DNA of 64,000 bases from CAZDBA01 sp965224765. Lineage in GTDB: Bacteria; Planctomycetota; Planctomycetia; Pirellulales; Pirellulaceae. Below the pieces are notes generated by a model. It searched no databases, was not told the origin of the DNA, and saw only the letters and a list, made by a program, of their open reading frames with translations. The position numbers and the translations under genes are program-made. The number at the start of each line of letters is the position of its first letter. The stretch's first letter is position 1. This document shows, piece after piece, positions 62,979-64,000 of the stretch. The stretch lies in NCBI GenBank assembly GCA_965224765.1, contig CBDDAC010000026.1:132908-196907 (forward strand), written 5' to 3'.

Positions 62979-63696
62979 ACGAAGCGTTGTTGGATCAAGA
63001 TTGTGCTTGAGTTGGTTTTGTCCGTTTTCCCTCGCGTTTTTTTGCAATTTATGCCAATCCCCACAGTTAGTCAAGCGTTCACATTGGGATTGGATTGCCA
63101 ACGACGTTCCCATTCTGTTCCCAAAAAACTCGTACACGAAATAGTTACGACCTTCTACCTTTCAACAATATCGACTGTTGTTGCGTCATCGATGATCTTG
63201 ATTCCCTCGTATCTATCGACTCGACAGGCAAGTCGCGTAACACCAGTTCTTCCCTCTCCCCCTCGACTCCTTTTCGTCATCAACAAACCAATCGAGTTTG
63301 AGTTCTGGTAAGTGGCTGGGCGCAAATGTTATAGGTGCATCGCAGGGCTCTCTTGTTTCGGTCGCAACGTAGTAGCGACTCGAAACCCACAACTAATAGT
63401 AAAATTTCCCCCGCATGATCCAACTTGCTTTCATCAATCAGGCTTGAGTCCTCAGTCCGGTCATCCGCAAAGCTCTCCAACTGCGATGATTGTCAGAGGA
63501 CTCGTAAATCGACTGTTTCAATTGTGCTTCACTGGACAATTCTTCACTTTCGGCACCCGCCTGTCACTTCAATCAGATTGGCTTTGCGTCGCAAGTGAAC
63601 GGAACTCTCGGCCAGAAAATGTAATTGACGGACTGGACTGCGGAACCTTAACCGAAGCGACCACCCGATCATCCGTGTGTAATTCAAACAGAACTA
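62979..63696. other. Non-coding stretch beyond the tRNA fragment
   Basis: 718 bases with no supported gene. Long open frames here on both strands have no ribosome-binding sites or recognisable motifs. No integrase motifs (R..H-x-x-R..Y) were seen, though one would be expected near such an attachment-site scar. Confidence 0.4.
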
Positions 63697-64000
63697 TCAG
63701 GCACCAACTACAATATATGACAACCCTCCAGCCGGTTCTCCGCCTTGATGCTTCACATCCAGTGTATACGTGTCATCTTTGTTTCCTGACACAGGGACAT
63801 TGACAAATGCCATCGCAAAAAATTGCTGATTGTCATTGTGAGGGCGAGTATAGAACCTACTTGCCTCATAGACTGTGCAATCGTCATCATTCGTCATTGT
63901 GCGAACGGTGATCGGCGGTTCTGCATCTGAAAAACCATATGCGCCAAAACTGGATGATACAACTGGCTCTGTTGGGTAATCGAGTTCAACACCAGTCGGA
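63697..64000 (-). CDS. C-terminal part of an unknown protein, 5' end outside the window
   Basis: An open minus-strand frame ends with TGA at 63697-63699 and continues beyond base 64000. The visible 100 residues are beta-rich with aromatic and Gly residues: SSFGAYGFSDAEPPITVRTMTNDDD, FFAMAFVNVPVSGNKDDTYTLDVKH and GGLSYIVVGA at the end. The pattern resembles the C-terminal jelly roll of phage tail or C1q-like surface proteins, but this is only a hint. Incomplete. Confidence 0.5.
   Translation of the reverse strand, partial: PTGVELDYPTEPVVSSSFGAYGFSDAEPPITVRTMTNDDDCTVYEASRFYTRPHNDNQQFFAMAFVNVPVSGNKDDTYTLDVKHQGGEPAGGLSYIVVGA

Noticed and set aside
62910..63137. A 75-codon minus-strand frame across the second tRNA-Leu fragment
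   Set aside because: The C-terminal part is translated tRNA sequence and the rest lacks integrase motifs.

Overview
The window looks like a chromosomal stretch of a planctomycete, probably of the Pirellulaceae type. The main evidence is the paired DUF1501 and PSD1-type (DUF1549/DUF1553) cytochrome genes, which are hallmarks of that phylum. A PEP-CTERM protein, many secreted proteins of unknown function and abundant small dispersed hairpin repeats agree with this. No rRNA, intact tRNA, CRISPR array or transposase gene was seen.

Layout. Bases 1-4139 (+) hold a lipid-type operon resembling E. coli ynbB-ynbC: the 3' end of a CDP-diglyceride synthase, an alpha/beta-hydrolase/methyltransferase fusion, a second methyltransferase and a membrane-anchored NTF2-like protein. 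Bases 4219-8370 (-) hold a class II aldolase/SDR fusion, a Tm-1-like UPF0261 protein and a PEP-hydrolase-like TIM barrel. An M20 amidohydrolase (+) follows, then DUF1501 and a frameshifted PSD1 cytochrome gene (-). Bases 15424-24265 (-) are a copper/silver-type tripartite efflux cassette: TolC-like lipoprotein, Cys-rich secreted protein, CusB-like adaptor, CusA-like pump and a secreted Cys-repeat protein. A small CxxC lipoprotein is divergent from it. A hybrid histidine kinase (-) ends this part.

Bases 28531-35853 (+) are the most interesting block. Eight tightly packed genes make an expanded version of the uncharacterised Salmonella STM4011-STM4015 cluster: a 99-aa protein, an LRR/DUF6745-like protein, a WGR-LRR protein (STM4015), an ATP-grasp-like protein (STM4014), a HAD hydrolase, an alkaline-phosphatase-superfamily hydrolase (STM4013) and two radical SAM enzymes (STM4012, STM4011). 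The last five junctions are overlaps or a 1-base gap, so the products are probably made together. No function is established. The sequence suggests a modification or biosynthetic pathway.

Bases 36204-49108 carry a PEP-CTERM protein, a second hybrid kinase, a putative outer-membrane channel divergent from an MntR-type regulator with a good operator between them, and several secreted proteins. Bases 49 to 54 kb are decaying: an hrpA remnant, a frameshifted S58 peptidase, and an alpha/beta hydrolase broken by deletion and by a 14-bp tandem-repeat expansion, among families of hairpin repeats. A globin and an XRE regulator look intact. Bases 54440-60272 (-) hold a large hemopexin-repeat protein and a large IPT/TIG-like protein. 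From 60.7 to 63 kb there are phage-like remnants (a C5 methyltransferase tail, a small winged-helix protein) and three small unknown genes. Two near-identical 3' fragments of a tRNA-Leu, at 37.31 and 62.92 kb in the same orientation, may be attachment-site scars bounding this roughly 25.6-kb accessory region.
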